From Lachnospiraceae bacterium (lineage in GTDB: Bacteria; Bacillota; Clostridia; Lachnospirales; Lachnospiraceae), in assembly GCA_016286555.1 (NCBI GenBank), contig JAEETA010000004.1:1-64000 (forward strand): a stretch of 64,000 nucleotides of DNA, read 5' to 3'. The position numbers were made by a program, and so were the translations under genes. Shown here one piece after another: positions 48,781 to 59,680 of this stretch (position 1 is the stretch's first letter; each line of letters starts with the position of its first letter). The notes under the pieces are model-generated. The model did no database searches and was not told the DNA's origin. It saw only the letters and a program-made list of their open reading frames with translations.

Positions 48781-49662
48781 TTATGATTTTCCTGAAAAAG
48801 GGTTCACATGTACCATGATGTGCTTCACTTCCCGGAAGTGCTGCTCTACCAGATCGTGTACCCGCTCGGCGATATCGTGTCCCTCCCGGACGGTGATGGA
48901 CTCATCCACGCCGATCTCCAGATCCACGTAGACCTTGCTGCCGAACATCCTGGTATGGACCAGGTCCACGCGCTCCACACCGGGCTGCTCCGCCACAAAG
49001 GAACAGATCTTTTCCTCATATTCCGTTCCCGCGGAGGTATCCATCATGTTCTGGATGGCGCCTTTGGCGATGTCATAGGCCACCTTCAGGATAAAGAGGC
49101 TGATGACCACGCCGGCCACGGAATCCAGCACCGGCAGTCCCAGCATGGAACCGGCGATACCCGCGAGGGAGCCGATGGAGGACAGGGCATCGGAGCGATG
49201 GTGCCAGGCATCTGCCATGAAAACGGGAGAGCTGAGCTTTTCCGCCACAAACCTGGTGTAACGGTACATGAGCTCTTTCGTGACGATGGAAATGACGGCA
49301 GCCACCAGCGCCACCGTGCCGGGCACCCGCAGGGAATCATAATCCCCCGAAAGGATGGTGTGCATTCCGGACCGGAAGATCTCCAGGCCGGTGACCGCCA
49401 GAATGAGCCCCAGGAACAGAGACGCAACACTCTCAATGCGCTCGTGACCGTATGGATGCTCCTGATCGGCGGGGCGCCTGGAAAGGACAGATCCGAAAAA
49501 GGCGATGAGTGTGGCGATGACATCCGAAAGGGAATGGACCGCATCGGAGATCATGGCGGCGGACCTGCCTGCGATGCCCGCAAAAAACTTGAAAGCAGTC
49601 AGCAGAATATTGCCGAGCACTCCCACCAGTGTGACACTTCGGATCATTTTTGTCTCTTCCAT
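48781..49662 (-). CDS. Cation diffusion facilitator family transporter
   Basis: AMISDAVHSLSDVIATLIAFFG, DQEHPYGHERIES, ADAWHHRSDALSSIG. Confidence 0.93.
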   Translation of the reverse strand: MEETKMIRSVTLVGVLGNILLTAFKFFAGIAGRSAAMISDAVHSLSDVIATLIAFFGSVLSRRPADQEHPYGHERIESVASLFLGLILAVTGLEIFRSGMHTILSGDYDSLRVPGTVALVAAVISIVTKELMYRYTRFVAEKLSSPVFMADAWHHRSDALSSIGSLAGIAGSMLGLPVLDSVAGVVISLFILKVAYDIAKGAIQNMMDTSAGTEYEEKICSFVAEQPGVERVDLVHTRMFGSKVYVDLEIGVDESITVREGHDIAERVHDLVEQHFREVKHIMVHVNPFSGKS

Positions 49663-49842
49663 AGCTGTCTCCTTCGCAGCGCGCAAAAGCGGTGTCCATG
49701 TGCAAAATACAAGGAAATCCCAGCGTTGCAGCGCCTTCGTTTACTGAAAACTTTAATGAGGGGGAATAAAAATGTCAAGGCAGGGGGAAACATGGTAAAA
49801 TGGATGGGAATGAATCTAAAAAGTGTAAGGAGGAGGCTGCAG

Positions 49843-50511
49843 ATGCAACCTTTTGACAGCAGTTCCGTCAAGGCGGTGCTCTTTGACCTGGACGGGACCA
49901 TCCTGGATACCGAGAAATTTTATCGGAAAAACTGGCCCATCGCCCTGGCCCATTTCGGCTATGAGATGACGGACGAACAGGCCCTGAAGATCCGCAGCAT
50001 GGGAAGGCCCTTTGTGGTAACCCAGTTCAAGGAGTGGTTCGGTGAGGACTGTGACTACTGGCAGATCCGCAGATACCGCAGCGAACTGGTAAAAGAAGAC
50101 ATGGAACGGGAAGGGATCAAACCCAAAAAAGGGGCCCGGGAGATCCTGGAATACCTGCGGGAGAAGGGTATCCTCTGCGCCGTGGCAACCGCCACGGATG
50201 TGCCCAGAGCATCCGCCTATCTGGAGCAGGTAGGACTCCTGGAACTCTTTGACCGGGTCTGCAGCGCCTGTGATGCGCCCCAGGGCAAACCGGATCCCTA
50301 TGTGTACCTGGAGGCGTGCAGGCAGCTGGGGGTCTATGCGGAGGAGACTCTGGCGGTAGAGGATGCCCCCAACGGGATCCGCTCCGCTCACTGGGCGGGC
50401 TGCCGCGTGATCTTTGTACCGGACCAGACGGCGGAGGAACCGGAGATGGCGCCGTACCTCACCGCACAGGTGGAGGACCTGCTGGGGATCAAGGCCCTCT
50501 TCGGGGATTGA
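49843..50511 (+). CDS. HAD-superfamily hydrolase (beta-phosphoglucomutase-like)
   Basis: VLFDLDGTILDTEKFYR, CAVATATD, GKPDPYVYLEACRQLGV, VEDAPNGIRSAHWAGCRVI. The listed 567 aa ORF is over-extended. Confidence 0.88.
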   Translation: MQPFDSSSVKAVLFDLDGTILDTEKFYRKNWPIALAHFGYEMTDEQALKIRSMGRPFVVTQFKEWFGEDCDYWQIRRYRSELVKEDMEREGIKPKKGAREILEYLREKGILCAVATATDVPRASAYLEQVGLLELFDRVCSACDAPQGKPDPYVYLEACRQLGVYAEETLAVEDAPNGIRSAHWAGCRVIFVPDQTAEEPEMAPYLTAQVEDLLGIKALFGD

Positions 50512-50527
50512 GAGGATGATTTTGGAC

Positions 50528-51661
50528 ATGAAGCGAAGGCAATTACCCATCCTGCTTTCCATCGCCCTTCTGAGCGCCGTTTTGGCGGGCTGTGGCGGCG
50601 GAAGAGATACAACTGATACCACACCGGATCAAAGCCCGGAAAGCGCTGTAGGGCCTTCTACGGGCCTTACAGAGGACGATGCGGATCCGGGGCAGAATGC
50701 CGGGGCCGACACCGGGGCAGATCCCGAGGCAGGGAAGGCGGAGGATCCGGTCACAGACTCCGAAAAACCCGGCCTTTCCGCAGAGGAAAGAGCGCAGCTC
50801 CTTGCGGACCTGAACCTGACCCTGCAGGAAGTGGTGATCGATGTCCCCGAGATCACGAAGGAGCGGGAAGTGATCTTTCTGGCGGATACCCACATCTCCC
50901 TCTGCGACGAGCGGGACGGGGATCTCATGGAGAAAGCAGCTGCCCGGTACGAAGAGATGACAGATCCTGCGGGCCGGGGCGCCGATGACACCTTCCGGGC
51001 CTGGATGGAATTCGTATCAGCGGAAAACCCGGACCTTTTGATCCTGGGAGGCGACATCATCGACTCCGCCATGTACGCTTCCATCGATTTCCTGGGAGAG
51101 CAGCTGGGTACCCTTTCCTGCCCTTACCTTTACCTCATGGGCAATCATGATTTTGAATACGGAAGCGAATACTATTCCGCGAAGGCTTTTTCGGAATATC
51201 TGCCCAGACTGAGCGGCCTGTCGGATGCCCGGGAAGGGTACCAGATCCTGGACTGTGGGGATTTTCTGGTCTTTGCGGCGGATGATTACGGCAACCGGTA
51301 TTCCCAGCAGGCCTACGAAGCCTTCGAGTACATCCGGGATGCGGGCAAGCCGGTACTGGCCGTGACCCACGTGCCCATCGAACCCCTGACGGAGGACACC
51401 TCCCTGCTGGAAGCTTCCATCGCAGCCTGGGGCGCTTCCCCCGACGGCAGATCCAAAGTCCTGCTGGGCCGGGACGGCATCCCCATGGACGATCCCACCG
51501 TAAACCTGATCAATTCCCTGCTGGGAGAAGGGAGTCCCGTGGTCCACATTCTGGCGGGCCATGCCCATTTCCCCCACAGCGACCTGTTGGAGCCTCCCAT
51601 CGACCAGACCATCACGGGAGCGGGCTTCGAAGGGCAGGGCGTACGACTGATCCTGAAGTAA
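50528..51661 (+). CDS. Metallophosphoesterase lipoprotein
   Basis: LSAVLAGCGGG lipobox; VIFLADTHIS, ILGGDIID, LMGNHDFEY, LAGHAHFPHSD. Confidence 0.85.
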   Translation: MKRRQLPILLSIALLSAVLAGCGGGRDTTDTTPDQSPESAVGPSTGLTEDDADPGQNAGADTGADPEAGKAEDPVTDSEKPGLSAEERAQLLADLNLTLQEVVIDVPEITKEREVIFLADTHISLCDERDGDLMEKAAARYEEMTDPAGRGADDTFRAWMEFVSAENPDLLILGGDIIDSAMYASIDFLGEQLGTLSCPYLYLMGNHDFEYGSEYYSAKAFSEYLPRLSGLSDAREGYQILDCGDFLVFAADDYGNRYSQQAYEAFEYIRDAGKPVLAVTHVPIEPLTEDTSLLEASIAAWGASPDGRSKVLLGRDGIPMDDPTVNLINSLLGEGSPVVHILAGHAHFPHSDLLEPPIDQTITGAGFEGQGVRLILK

Positions 51662-51669
51662 ACACTTGA

Positions 51670-51702
51670 AATGAAAAGAGCGGCCCAAAGCCGCTCTTTT
51701 GC
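51670..51702. terminator. Bidirectional terminator between convergent genes
   Basis: AAAAGAGCGGCccaaaGCCGCTCTTTTG. Confidence 0.8.
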
Positions 51703-51716
51703 TTTGCCGGAAGGAC

Positions 51717-54053
51717 TCACGCTCTCTCTCCGGAGGCAATCCGGAACCGGATCTCTCCGGAACGGAAACGCATATCTCCCGTGGTTTTGGCACTGAAGGC
51801 CTGCTTTGCTTCCTCCCATTTCAGCTCGGTGATGCAATACTCCCCCTGTTCATAACCGTATCCGTCCCCGGCATCTTCATAAAGGCGGAACGCAGCATCC
51901 TTTCCGGGATAAACCACCACCTCTGTCGCTGCCCCTTTTTGCCTGTCTGTGCAGTCCGCGGCTTCTTTCCCGGGGATCAGGGATCCCGCTTTGACAAAGA
52001 CCGGGATATGGGCCAGATTGCAGCACATCTCCACGCTCCGGCCTCCCTCGTAATACTTTTCCGTAAGCATGTCATACCAGCCGGTTCCTTCCGGCAGATA
52101 GACATCCCTTCGATCTTCTTCTCCCGTGACGGGGCAGATCATGAGACTGTCCCCCAGCATATACTGGTCCGGGATCCCGGAAGCCTTCTCATCCTCCGAA
52201 AAATCAAAGAACAAAGGACGCATGATCATGCCATCCTCCAGAGCGGCGGAGGCCCCCACAGAATACAGATAGGGGATCAGCCGGTAGCGGCCCCGGATGG
52301 TCTCGCAGATGGCTTCGTAGACAGGATCTCCCTCTTCTCCAAAGGCCCAGGGCTCCCTGTCCACATCCGTGCCGTGGGCCCGGAAGACCGGCAGGTATGC
52401 TGCCCACTCCAGCCAGCGCACATAGAGCTTTTTGTATCCTTCGTCTATCCCTTCCGGATACGCTCCCTTCCAGAACCAGACGGGCCCTTCTTTCACGAAA
52501 AAAGCACCGGTATCCATGGTCCAGTAGGGCATGCCGCTGGCTGCCATCTGCAGGCCGCAGCGGATCTGCTCCTTCAGGCATTCCCAGGAGGCCGCCGTAT
52601 CGCCGGACCACAGGATCGTCCCGTATTGCTGGCTCCCCGCCCAGCCGCTCCGGGTCAGATTGACCACCCGCTTTTCCGGGAAAGCACTGCGCATCCCCTC
52701 CCAGATGGTCAGGGCGTGGTATCTGCCATAGGCATTGGTTTTTTCCTGGGGCATGATATCCGCAGCATCCCGCTTGAAATTCTCATACTTTTCCCCGTCG
52801 GTGGGCTCCATCACATGCCCCCACTCGGGGGTAACGGGCTCGCTGGAATCGCACCACCAGGCATCCACGCCCGCGGGTGCAAGGCCTCTTAATACCTGAT
52901 CCCAGTATAGCTTCCGGGCATCCGGGGAAAACGCATCATAGATATCCGTCCCTGGCAGGAGCAACCCCCGCTCCAGAAACTCCCGCTGATTCTCCGTATT
53001 GGGGCTCATATTGGGCCAGATGGACATCATGAAGCGGATCCCCAGGGCATGGAGCTGCTCCACCATCCCGGCGGGATCCGGGAAACGCTCCGGGTCGAAG
53101 CTCTTTTGCCCCCACTGTCCCTCTACCCAGCTGATCCAGTCCAGGATCAGCGCATCCACTCCGATCTTCCGCTGCCGGAAGGTCTCCGCGGTATCCAGGA
53201 GCTGCGCCTGACTCTCATACCGCTCCTTGGACTGCAGATATCCGTATGCCCACAGCGGCAGCATGGAAGCACTGCCGGTCAGCCTCCGGTAGTTTTTCAC
53301 CACCCGGAACAGATCCTCCCCAAAGAGGAAATAATAGTCCTGGTACGCATCCGCCTCCGTCTGCAAAAAGGCCTCCCCCCGCGTCTCGGAATAGAGTGCG
53401 GGGCTTTCCGTGCTGAGCAAAATCCCGTAACCCCGGGTAGATACCAGAAGGGGCATGCCGATCTTCCGGTTTCCCTGATGGACGTAGTAGGTGGAGTGTC
53501 TGAGGTTCCATTCCCCGTGCTCTCCCTGCCCGAGGCCGAAAAGCATTTCGGAAGCCTCAAAGGAAAACCGGGTCCGGGTGCGGTACGCTTCCCCGCAGAC
53601 TTCCTTCTCCGCTGCCTTCACCCGCTTTTTCACCCCATCTGCCGTCTCAATCTCTTCCACCTGCAACCCCTTGGAAAGAACGGTGCGATAGAGTGTGATC
53701 TTTTCCATTTCCCTGGGCACGTCCTGCGCTTCCCGGAGGAGCACCTGCCCCCGGGCATCCAGAAAAGTCACTGCTCCCGTCTCCCTGCGCACTGCGGCAG
53801 TGCCCTCCGGGGTAACGATCCGGATCTCCTCCGCTCCTTCTGTCACCGTAAAGGAGATGGTCCCCGAAAAATCCCGGTAAAAGCTTCCCTGGGCAGGAGC
53901 AAAATCTCCCTCCTCCGAAAAGGAGATCCGGACAATGCCTCCTGTCTGCGGCATCACCCGCAACACGCCGCATTCTGCCTCCAGGAAAACTGCGCTCTCC
54001 GTTTTTCTGACCCCTGTGATCCTCCGCTTTTTCGGCGGTGTTACTGTCATCAT
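51717..54053 (-). CDS. Glycoside hydrolase family 31 enzyme (alpha-xylosidase/alpha-glucosidase type)
   Basis: 778 aa; GVDALILDWISWVEGQWGQKSFDPERFPDPAGMV, DAWWCDSSEPVTPEWGH, LTRSGWAGSQQYGTILWSGDTAASWE. Confidence 0.9.
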   Translation of the reverse strand: MMTVTPPKKRRITGVRKTESAVFLEAECGVLRVMPQTGGIVRISFSEEGDFAPAQGSFYRDFSGTISFTVTEGAEEIRIVTPEGTAAVRRETGAVTFLDARGQVLLREAQDVPREMEKITLYRTVLSKGLQVEEIETADGVKKRVKAAEKEVCGEAYRTRTRFSFEASEMLFGLGQGEHGEWNLRHSTYYVHQGNRKIGMPLLVSTRGYGILLSTESPALYSETRGEAFLQTEADAYQDYYFLFGEDLFRVVKNYRRLTGSASMLPLWAYGYLQSKERYESQAQLLDTAETFRQRKIGVDALILDWISWVEGQWGQKSFDPERFPDPAGMVEQLHALGIRFMMSIWPNMSPNTENQREFLERGLLLPGTDIYDAFSPDARKLYWDQVLRGLAPAGVDAWWCDSSEPVTPEWGHVMEPTDGEKYENFKRDAADIMPQEKTNAYGRYHALTIWEGMRSAFPEKRVVNLTRSGWAGSQQYGTILWSGDTAASWECLKEQIRCGLQMAASGMPYWTMDTGAFFVKEGPVWFWKGAYPEGIDEGYKKLYVRWLEWAAYLPVFRAHGTDVDREPWAFGEEGDPVYEAICETIRGRYRLIPYLYSVGASAALEDGMIMRPLFFDFSEDEKASGIPDQYMLGDSLMICPVTGEEDRRDVYLPEGTGWYDMLTEKYYEGGRSVEMCCNLAHIPVFVKAGSLIPGKEAADCTDRQKGAATEVVVYPGKDAAFRLYEDAGDGYGYEQGEYCITELKWEEAKQAFSAKTTGDMRFRSGEIRFRIASGERA

Positions 54054-54147
54054 AGACGTATCCCCTTCCTTCCGCGTTCCGTGCCGTAAAAAGGGCCCTC
54101 AACCGTGCGCTGAGAGCCCTTTTCAGAAACCATACTTACCTGCTTAC

Positions 54148-56055
54148 CTACTCTGCAATCTGATTGCCGGTGTAGAGGGAGTAGTACTTCCCACCTGCGG
54201 CGATGAGTTCATCGTGTGTGCCGCGTTCGATGATGCGCCCCTGCTCCAGGACCATGATGCAATCCGCGTTCTTGACCGTGGAGAGCCTGTGAGCGATGAC
54301 AAAGGTGGTCCTGCCCTTCATAAGGGCATCCATACCCTCCTGGACGATCCGCTCCGTGCGGGTATCGATGGAGCTGGTGGCTTCATCCAGGATGAGGGCC
54401 GGCGGATCCGCCACAGCGGCTCTGGCGATGGCCAGGAGCTGCCGCTGACCCTGGCTCAGGTTCGCCCCGTCCCCGGTCAGCATGGTGTCATACCCCTCCG
54501 GAAGCCTGCTGATGAAGGTGTCCGCATTGGCCAGTTTTGCCGCTGCCCGCACCTCCTCGTCCGTGGCATCCGGCTTACCGAAGCGGATGTTCTCCGCAAT
54601 GGTACCGGTAAAGAGGTGGGTATCCTGCAGGACCATGCCCAGGGATCTACGCAGGTCGCCTTTTTTGATCTTGTTCACATTGATGCCGTCGTAACGGATC
54701 TTGCCGTCCTGGATGTCGTAGAAACGATTGATCAGGTTGGTGATGGTGGTCTTGCCGGCGCCGGTGGATCCCACAAAGGCAATCTTCTGACCGGGCAGGG
54801 CATGAAGCTTGACATCATGCAATACCATCTTGTCATCGGTGTAGCCGAAGTCCACGCCGTCAAATACCACATCCCCCTGCAGGGGCTTGTAATCCACGCT
54901 GCCGTCCGCCTGATGGGTATGCTTCCAGGCCCACTTGCCGGTGCGTTCCGTGCTCTCCGTGAGCTGTCCGTTCTCCTCCCGGGCGTTCACCAGTAAGACG
55001 TAGCCGTTGTCCGCTTCGGGCTCCTCGTCCATCAGGGCAAAGATGCGCTCCGCACCTGCCATGGCCATGATGATGGAGTTGAACTGCTGTGCCACCTGGT
55101 TGATGGGCATGTTAAAGCTCCGGTTCAGGGTCAGATAGGCCGCCAGGGCGCCCACCGTAAAGCCTCCGATCTCATTAAGCGCCAGGGCACCGCCCACGAT
55201 GGCGCAGACCACATAGCTCAGATTCCCCAGCTGTCCGTTGATGGGCCAGAGGGCAGTGGCATAGGCGTTTGCCTTGTAAGCGCTGGCCTCCAGCGCTTCA
55301 TTGAGCTCCGTGAAATGCTCCACGCTCTCCTCTTCGTGGCAGAAGACCTTTACCACCTTCTGGCCGCCCACCATCTCCTCGATGTAGCCGTTCAGCCCGC
55401 CCAAGCGGCGCTGCTGGTCGATAAAGAACCTGCTGCTGTTGCCTGCCACATATTTTGTGGCAACCAGCATCACGGCCACCATGGCCAGCGTCACCAGCGT
55501 CATGATGGGGCTCAGGACGATCATGGACGTCAGAACGGAGACGATGGTGATGCCCGAATTGATCATCTGGGGCAGGCTCTGCGAGATCATCTGCCGCATG
55601 GTGTCGATATCGTTGGTGTAGATGGACATAATGTCCCCATGGGCGTGGGTGTCAAAATACTTGATGGGGAGCTGCTCCATATGCTCAAAGAGCTCATTCC
55701 GCAGATCCCGCATGGTCCCCTGGGTCACATTCACCATCAGCTTCTGCTGGGTCAGGGAAGCAGCAATCCCCAGGGCATAAAAGAGCGCCACCCGCAGGAT
55801 GTTCTGCAAAAGCGCATCATAGCTTACCACCCCGCCGCTTTCCTTCACAAGAAGGAGCGGAGCGATGTGATCATCGATGAGATTGCGCATAAAGAGCGTT
55901 CCCTGCAGATTGCAGAGCACCGATGCCACGATACAGATCACCACCACAAAACAGTGGATCTTATAATTTCGAAAAACAAATCCCATGATCCGCCGGAACA
56001 AAAGTCCGGGGTTATTTACCTTCGGTCTGGGTCTTCCCAGTGCGCCTCTGGCCAT
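54148..56055 (-). CDS. ABC exporter subunit (membrane-ATPase fusion, MdlB-like)
   Basis: 635 aa; GSTGAGKTTITNLINRFYDIQDG, LSQGQRQLLAIARAAVADPPALILDEATSSIDTRTE. Confidence 0.92.
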   Translation of the reverse strand: MARGALGRPRPKVNNPGLLFRRIMGFVFRNYKIHCFVVVICIVASVLCNLQGTLFMRNLIDDHIAPLLLVKESGGVVSYDALLQNILRVALFYALGIAASLTQQKLMVNVTQGTMRDLRNELFEHMEQLPIKYFDTHAHGDIMSIYTNDIDTMRQMISQSLPQMINSGITIVSVLTSMIVLSPIMTLVTLAMVAVMLVATKYVAGNSSRFFIDQQRRLGGLNGYIEEMVGGQKVVKVFCHEEESVEHFTELNEALEASAYKANAYATALWPINGQLGNLSYVVCAIVGGALALNEIGGFTVGALAAYLTLNRSFNMPINQVAQQFNSIIMAMAGAERIFALMDEEPEADNGYVLLVNAREENGQLTESTERTGKWAWKHTHQADGSVDYKPLQGDVVFDGVDFGYTDDKMVLHDVKLHALPGQKIAFVGSTGAGKTTITNLINRFYDIQDGKIRYDGINVNKIKKGDLRRSLGMVLQDTHLFTGTIAENIRFGKPDATDEEVRAAAKLANADTFISRLPEGYDTMLTGDGANLSQGQRQLLAIARAAVADPPALILDEATSSIDTRTERIVQEGMDALMKGRTTFVIAHRLSTVKNADCIMVLEQGRIIERGTHDELIAAGGKYYSLYTGNQIAE

Positions 56056-56068
56056 TTCTCAATCCTCC

Positions 56069-57826
56069 TTAACCTACCTCATCAAAGTCCCCGGATCCGC
56101 CGATCTGAGATTCATACACCTCGCGGTAGATCTCGTTGTCTTTCAGCAGGTTCTCATGGGTATCAAAGCCGGCGATCCGGCCTTCATCCAGTACCAGGAT
56201 CCGGTCTGCATCCTGGATACTGGAAATACGCTGGGCGATGATGAGCTTCGTCACCCCGGGGATCTCTTCCCGGAAAGCCTTGCGGATCCGGGCATCCGTG
56301 GCGGTGTCCACGGCACTGGTGGAATCATCCAGGATGAGGACCTTCGGAGATTTTAACAGGGCTCTGGCGATGCACAGACGCTGCTTCTGTCCGCCGGAAA
56401 AATTGCTGCCGCCCTGCTCAACCCGGGTCTCGTACCCTCCCGGCAGCTTGTCGATGAATTCGTCGGCGCAGGCCATTTTGCACGCCCTGCTGCACTCCTC
56501 CACCGTGGCGTCCGCCTTGCCCCAGCGCAGGTTCTCCAGGACCGTGCCGGAAAAAAGCTCATTTTTCTGGAGCACCACGGACACATTGCTGCGGAGGGTC
56601 TCCAGGTCATATTCCTTCACATTGCGGCCTCCCACCAGGACCTCACCCTCCGTCACGTCATAGAGACGGCTGATGAGATTCACCAGGCTGGTCTTGGAGG
56701 AACCGGTGGCTCCCATGATCCCGATGGTCTCGCCGGATGCGATCTCCAGGTTGATGTTCCGCAGCACAGGCTTCCCGCCTTCTTTGTAATTGTAAGCAAA
56801 GGACACGTTCCGGAAGGAAACGGAGCCGTCCTGCACCTCGGTCACGGGGTTCTCCGGGTTCGTCAGGTCGCTCTTCTCGTTCAGCACCTCTGCGATACGC
56901 TTAGCGCTGGCGTTACTCATGGTGATCATGATAAAGACCATGGCCAGCATCATCAGGCTCATGAGGATGTTCATGCAATATGCCAGAAGGCTCATGAGCT
57001 CACCGGTGGTCAGTGCCGTGTTGCCGGAATCCACGATGAGCTTTGCACCGATCCAGCTGATGACCAGGATGGTGGTATAGACTGTGGCGGACATCAGCGG
57101 CATGCTGATCACCATGATGTTCTCCGCTTTGACGAAGATCCTGTAGAGGTTCCGGCTGGCAGTCTTAAACCTTTCGGTCTGCTCGTCCTCCCGGACAAAT
57201 GCCTTCACCACGCGGATGGCGGAGACATTCTCCTGGACGGAGGCGTTCAGGGCGTCATACTTCGGAAAGGCTTCCGAAAAAAGCTTGCTGGTCTTCGGCA
57301 GCAGGATAAACATCATCACCACCAGAAAAGCAAGGGCGATAAGGTAGATGCTGGCGATCCTGGCATTGATGTAAAATGCCATGCACAGCGCCACGATCAT
57401 GCTGGAAGGGGCACGGAACGCCATGCGGAGCATCATCTGATACGCGTTCTGAACGTTGGTCACATCCGTGGTGAGCCTGGTCACCAGGCCCGCCGTGCTG
57501 AAACGGTCGATGTTGGCAAAGGAGAAGGTCTGGATGTTCTCATACATGCTCTTGCGCAGATTCTTCGCAAGGCCGGCAGAGGCACGGGCGCCGAAAAAGC
57601 TGCCCATAAGGCCGCCCAGCAGTCCGACGAGGGCTGCCAGTACCATCCAGAGTCCCACCTTCAGGATATGCGGCATACTGCCCGCATAGATCCCGTCGTC
57701 GATGATGGACGCCATCAGGTAAGGCACCACCATTTCCATCGCCACTTCCAGGATCATGGAAAGGGGCGTCACCACCGACGCGAGCTTATACTCTTTTACT
57801 TCTTTTAATACTCTTTTGAATCCCAT
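56069..57826 (-). CDS. ABC exporter subunit (membrane-ATPase fusion, MdlA-like)
   Basis: 585 aa; GATGSSKTSLVNLISRLYDVTEG, FSGGQKQRLCIARALLKSPKVLILDDSTSAVDTATD; pairs with the neighbouring exporter gene. Confidence 0.92.
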   Translation of the reverse strand: MGFKRVLKEVKEYKLASVVTPLSMILEVAMEMVVPYLMASIIDDGIYAGSMPHILKVGLWMVLAALVGLLGGLMGSFFGARASAGLAKNLRKSMYENIQTFSFANIDRFSTAGLVTRLTTDVTNVQNAYQMMLRMAFRAPSSMIVALCMAFYINARIASIYLIALAFLVVMMFILLPKTSKLFSEAFPKYDALNASVQENVSAIRVVKAFVREDEQTERFKTASRNLYRIFVKAENIMVISMPLMSATVYTTILVISWIGAKLIVDSGNTALTTGELMSLLAYCMNILMSLMMLAMVFIMITMSNASAKRIAEVLNEKSDLTNPENPVTEVQDGSVSFRNVSFAYNYKEGGKPVLRNINLEIASGETIGIMGATGSSKTSLVNLISRLYDVTEGEVLVGGRNVKEYDLETLRSNVSVVLQKNELFSGTVLENLRWGKADATVEECSRACKMACADEFIDKLPGGYETRVEQGGSNFSGGQKQRLCIARALLKSPKVLILDDSTSAVDTATDARIRKAFREEIPGVTKLIIAQRISSIQDADRILVLDEGRIAGFDTHENLLKDNEIYREVYESQIGGSGDFDEVG

Positions 57827-57840
57827 AAATGCTCCTACGA

Positions 57841-59472
57841 TCAGTTTTTAAAGAACAGTCCCATGATGTTGCGACCCAGGCTGGCACCTACGTTTCCACC
57901 CAGGGTCTTGCCGAACTTGCCGCCCACGGCCCCCAGGGACTTGCCCACTTCACGGCCCACGGTACCCGCCGTGGTCTTGGCCACGGACTTGGCTGCGGCG
58001 TTCACCTTGTACTCCATGGAATCCCGGTCGGGCTTCTTCTTTTTGGCCGCTGCCTGGGCGCTGAGTCCGGTGAGACCGGATGCGGATCCGGAAGATGCCG
58101 CGGGAGCCGGTGCATCCACAGCTGCGGCCTGGGGTGCCTGCGCAGCCTGTGAAGCGGCTGCCTCCTGCGCCGCTGCCGCCTCCAGTCCCTGTCTCGTCAG
58201 GAACTCGTAAGCGGACTCCCGGTCGAAGTAATCGTTGTATCTGGAATACAGCAGGTTGCTGCGGATCTGGCTGTCGCGCAGGGAATCGTCGATGGTGCCC
58301 ATCTTACTCTGGGGCGGCAGGATCTTCACCCGCTGCACGATGGTGGGAACACCGCTTTCATCCAGCACGGACACCAGTGCCTCGCCCACTGCCAGCTCGG
58401 TGATGGCATCGTAGGTCTTGAAGTTCGGATTCTCCCGGAAGGAATCTGCCGCTGCCCGCACTGCCTTCTGCTCCGCGGGGGTGTATGCGTGAAGGGCATG
58501 CTGGATCTTGTTCCCCAGCTGGGCCAGGACGCCGTCGGGCACATCCTTGGGGGACTGGGTGACAAAATAGATGCCCACGCCCTTGGAACGGATCAGCTTC
58601 ACCACCTGCTCGATCTTTGCCAGCAGGGTCTTGGAAGTGCCGGAGAACAGGAGGTGCGCTTCATCGAAGAAGAAGACCATCCTGGGCTTTGCCCCGTCTC
58701 CCACCTCGGGCAGGCTCTCCATGAGCTCGCACATGAGCCAGAGCAGGAAGGTGGCGTACATATTGGGCTTGTGGATCAGCTCGCGGCAGTCCAGCACCTG
58801 GATGGAACCCTTGTCGGTGCCGTTCATGGTGAACCAGTCGCTGATGGACAGCGCGGGCTCGCCGAAGAACTGATCGGCGCCCTCGGTCTCCAGCGCCACG
58901 ATGGCGCGGATGATTGCATTGACGCTGGCTCTGGCGATGTTGCCGTACTCGGAAGCGTATTCCTTCGCATTGTCCGCCACATAGTTCAGCATCGCCTTCA
59001 GATCCTTGGTATCGATCAGCAGGAGACCATTGTCATCCGCGATCTTAAAGACCACTGCCAGAAGGTCTGTCTGGGTATCGTTCAGATCCAGGATCCGGGC
59101 CAGCAGCAGGGGCCCCATCTCGGAGATGGTGGTGCGCAGCGGCATGCCGCCCTTCGCATACAGATCCCAGAAGGTTGTGGGATAGGAGGTGAAACGGAAG
59201 CCCGCCTGATCCAGGCCGAACCTGCGGATCCGCTCCTGCATGTCCGCGGAGTCAACGCCGGGAGCACACATACCTGCCAGGTCCCCCTTCACATCCGCGA
59301 AGAATACGGGAACCCCCGCATCGCTGAAGGACTCTGCCAGCACCTTTAAGGTGATGGTCTTACCGGTACCGGTGGCACCTGCAATGAGGCCGTGCCGGTT
59401 GGCCATGGAAGGATAGATGTACACCTTCTCGTCACCGCTGTTTCCGATCCAGATCTTATTGTCAAAAAACAT
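57841..59472 (-). CDS. HerA-like ATPase, DUF853 (YjgR) family
   Basis: 543 aa; MANRHGLIAGATGTGKTITLKVLAESFSDAGVPVFFADVKGDLAGM, PRMVFFFDEAHLLF, YFVTQSPKDVPDGVLAQLGNKIQHALHAYTPAEQKAVRAAADSFR. Confidence 0.88.
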   Translation of the reverse strand: MFFDNKIWIGNSGDEKVYIYPSMANRHGLIAGATGTGKTITLKVLAESFSDAGVPVFFADVKGDLAGMCAPGVDSADMQERIRRFGLDQAGFRFTSYPTTFWDLYAKGGMPLRTTISEMGPLLLARILDLNDTQTDLLAVVFKIADDNGLLLIDTKDLKAMLNYVADNAKEYASEYGNIARASVNAIIRAIVALETEGADQFFGEPALSISDWFTMNGTDKGSIQVLDCRELIHKPNMYATFLLWLMCELMESLPEVGDGAKPRMVFFFDEAHLLFSGTSKTLLAKIEQVVKLIRSKGVGIYFVTQSPKDVPDGVLAQLGNKIQHALHAYTPAEQKAVRAAADSFRENPNFKTYDAITELAVGEALVSVLDESGVPTIVQRVKILPPQSKMGTIDDSLRDSQIRSNLLYSRYNDYFDRESAYEFLTRQGLEAAAAQEAAASQAAQAPQAAAVDAPAPAASSGSASGLTGLSAQAAAKKKKPDRDSMEYKVNAAAKSVAKTTAGTVGREVGKSLGAVGGKFGKTLGGNVGASLGRNIMGLFFKN

Positions 59473-59609
59473 GAGCCTTCCCTCCTATTTTCGGTTGCGC
59501 AAGTAACACGGACAGGCCTTTCCCGTCCTTGTTTTTGTCAGAAAGCGGGGGCTTCCCGAAGAAACCCACCATGAAAGATTATAGCAAATCGGCCCTGTGA
59601 ATACAAATC

Positions 59610-59680
59610 GGCGGGACGCTTCCCGCCGCGGAAACGCGAAATTTTTTATAAAAAAATTCCCGCCCCGCACGAAGGCGGGA
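59610..59680. other. Paired GC-rich hairpins around an A/T palindrome in an intergenic region
   Basis: GGCGGGA/TCCCGCC (59610-59627), AATTTTTTATAAAAAAATT, TTCCCGCC/GGCGGGA (59657-59680). Confidence 0.65.

Noticed and set aside
48808-49842. N-terminal ~345 aa of the 567 aa plus-strand ORF
   Set aside because: Antisense to the CDF transporter; the genuine HAD gene begins at ATG 49843 after an AGGAGG-type RBS.
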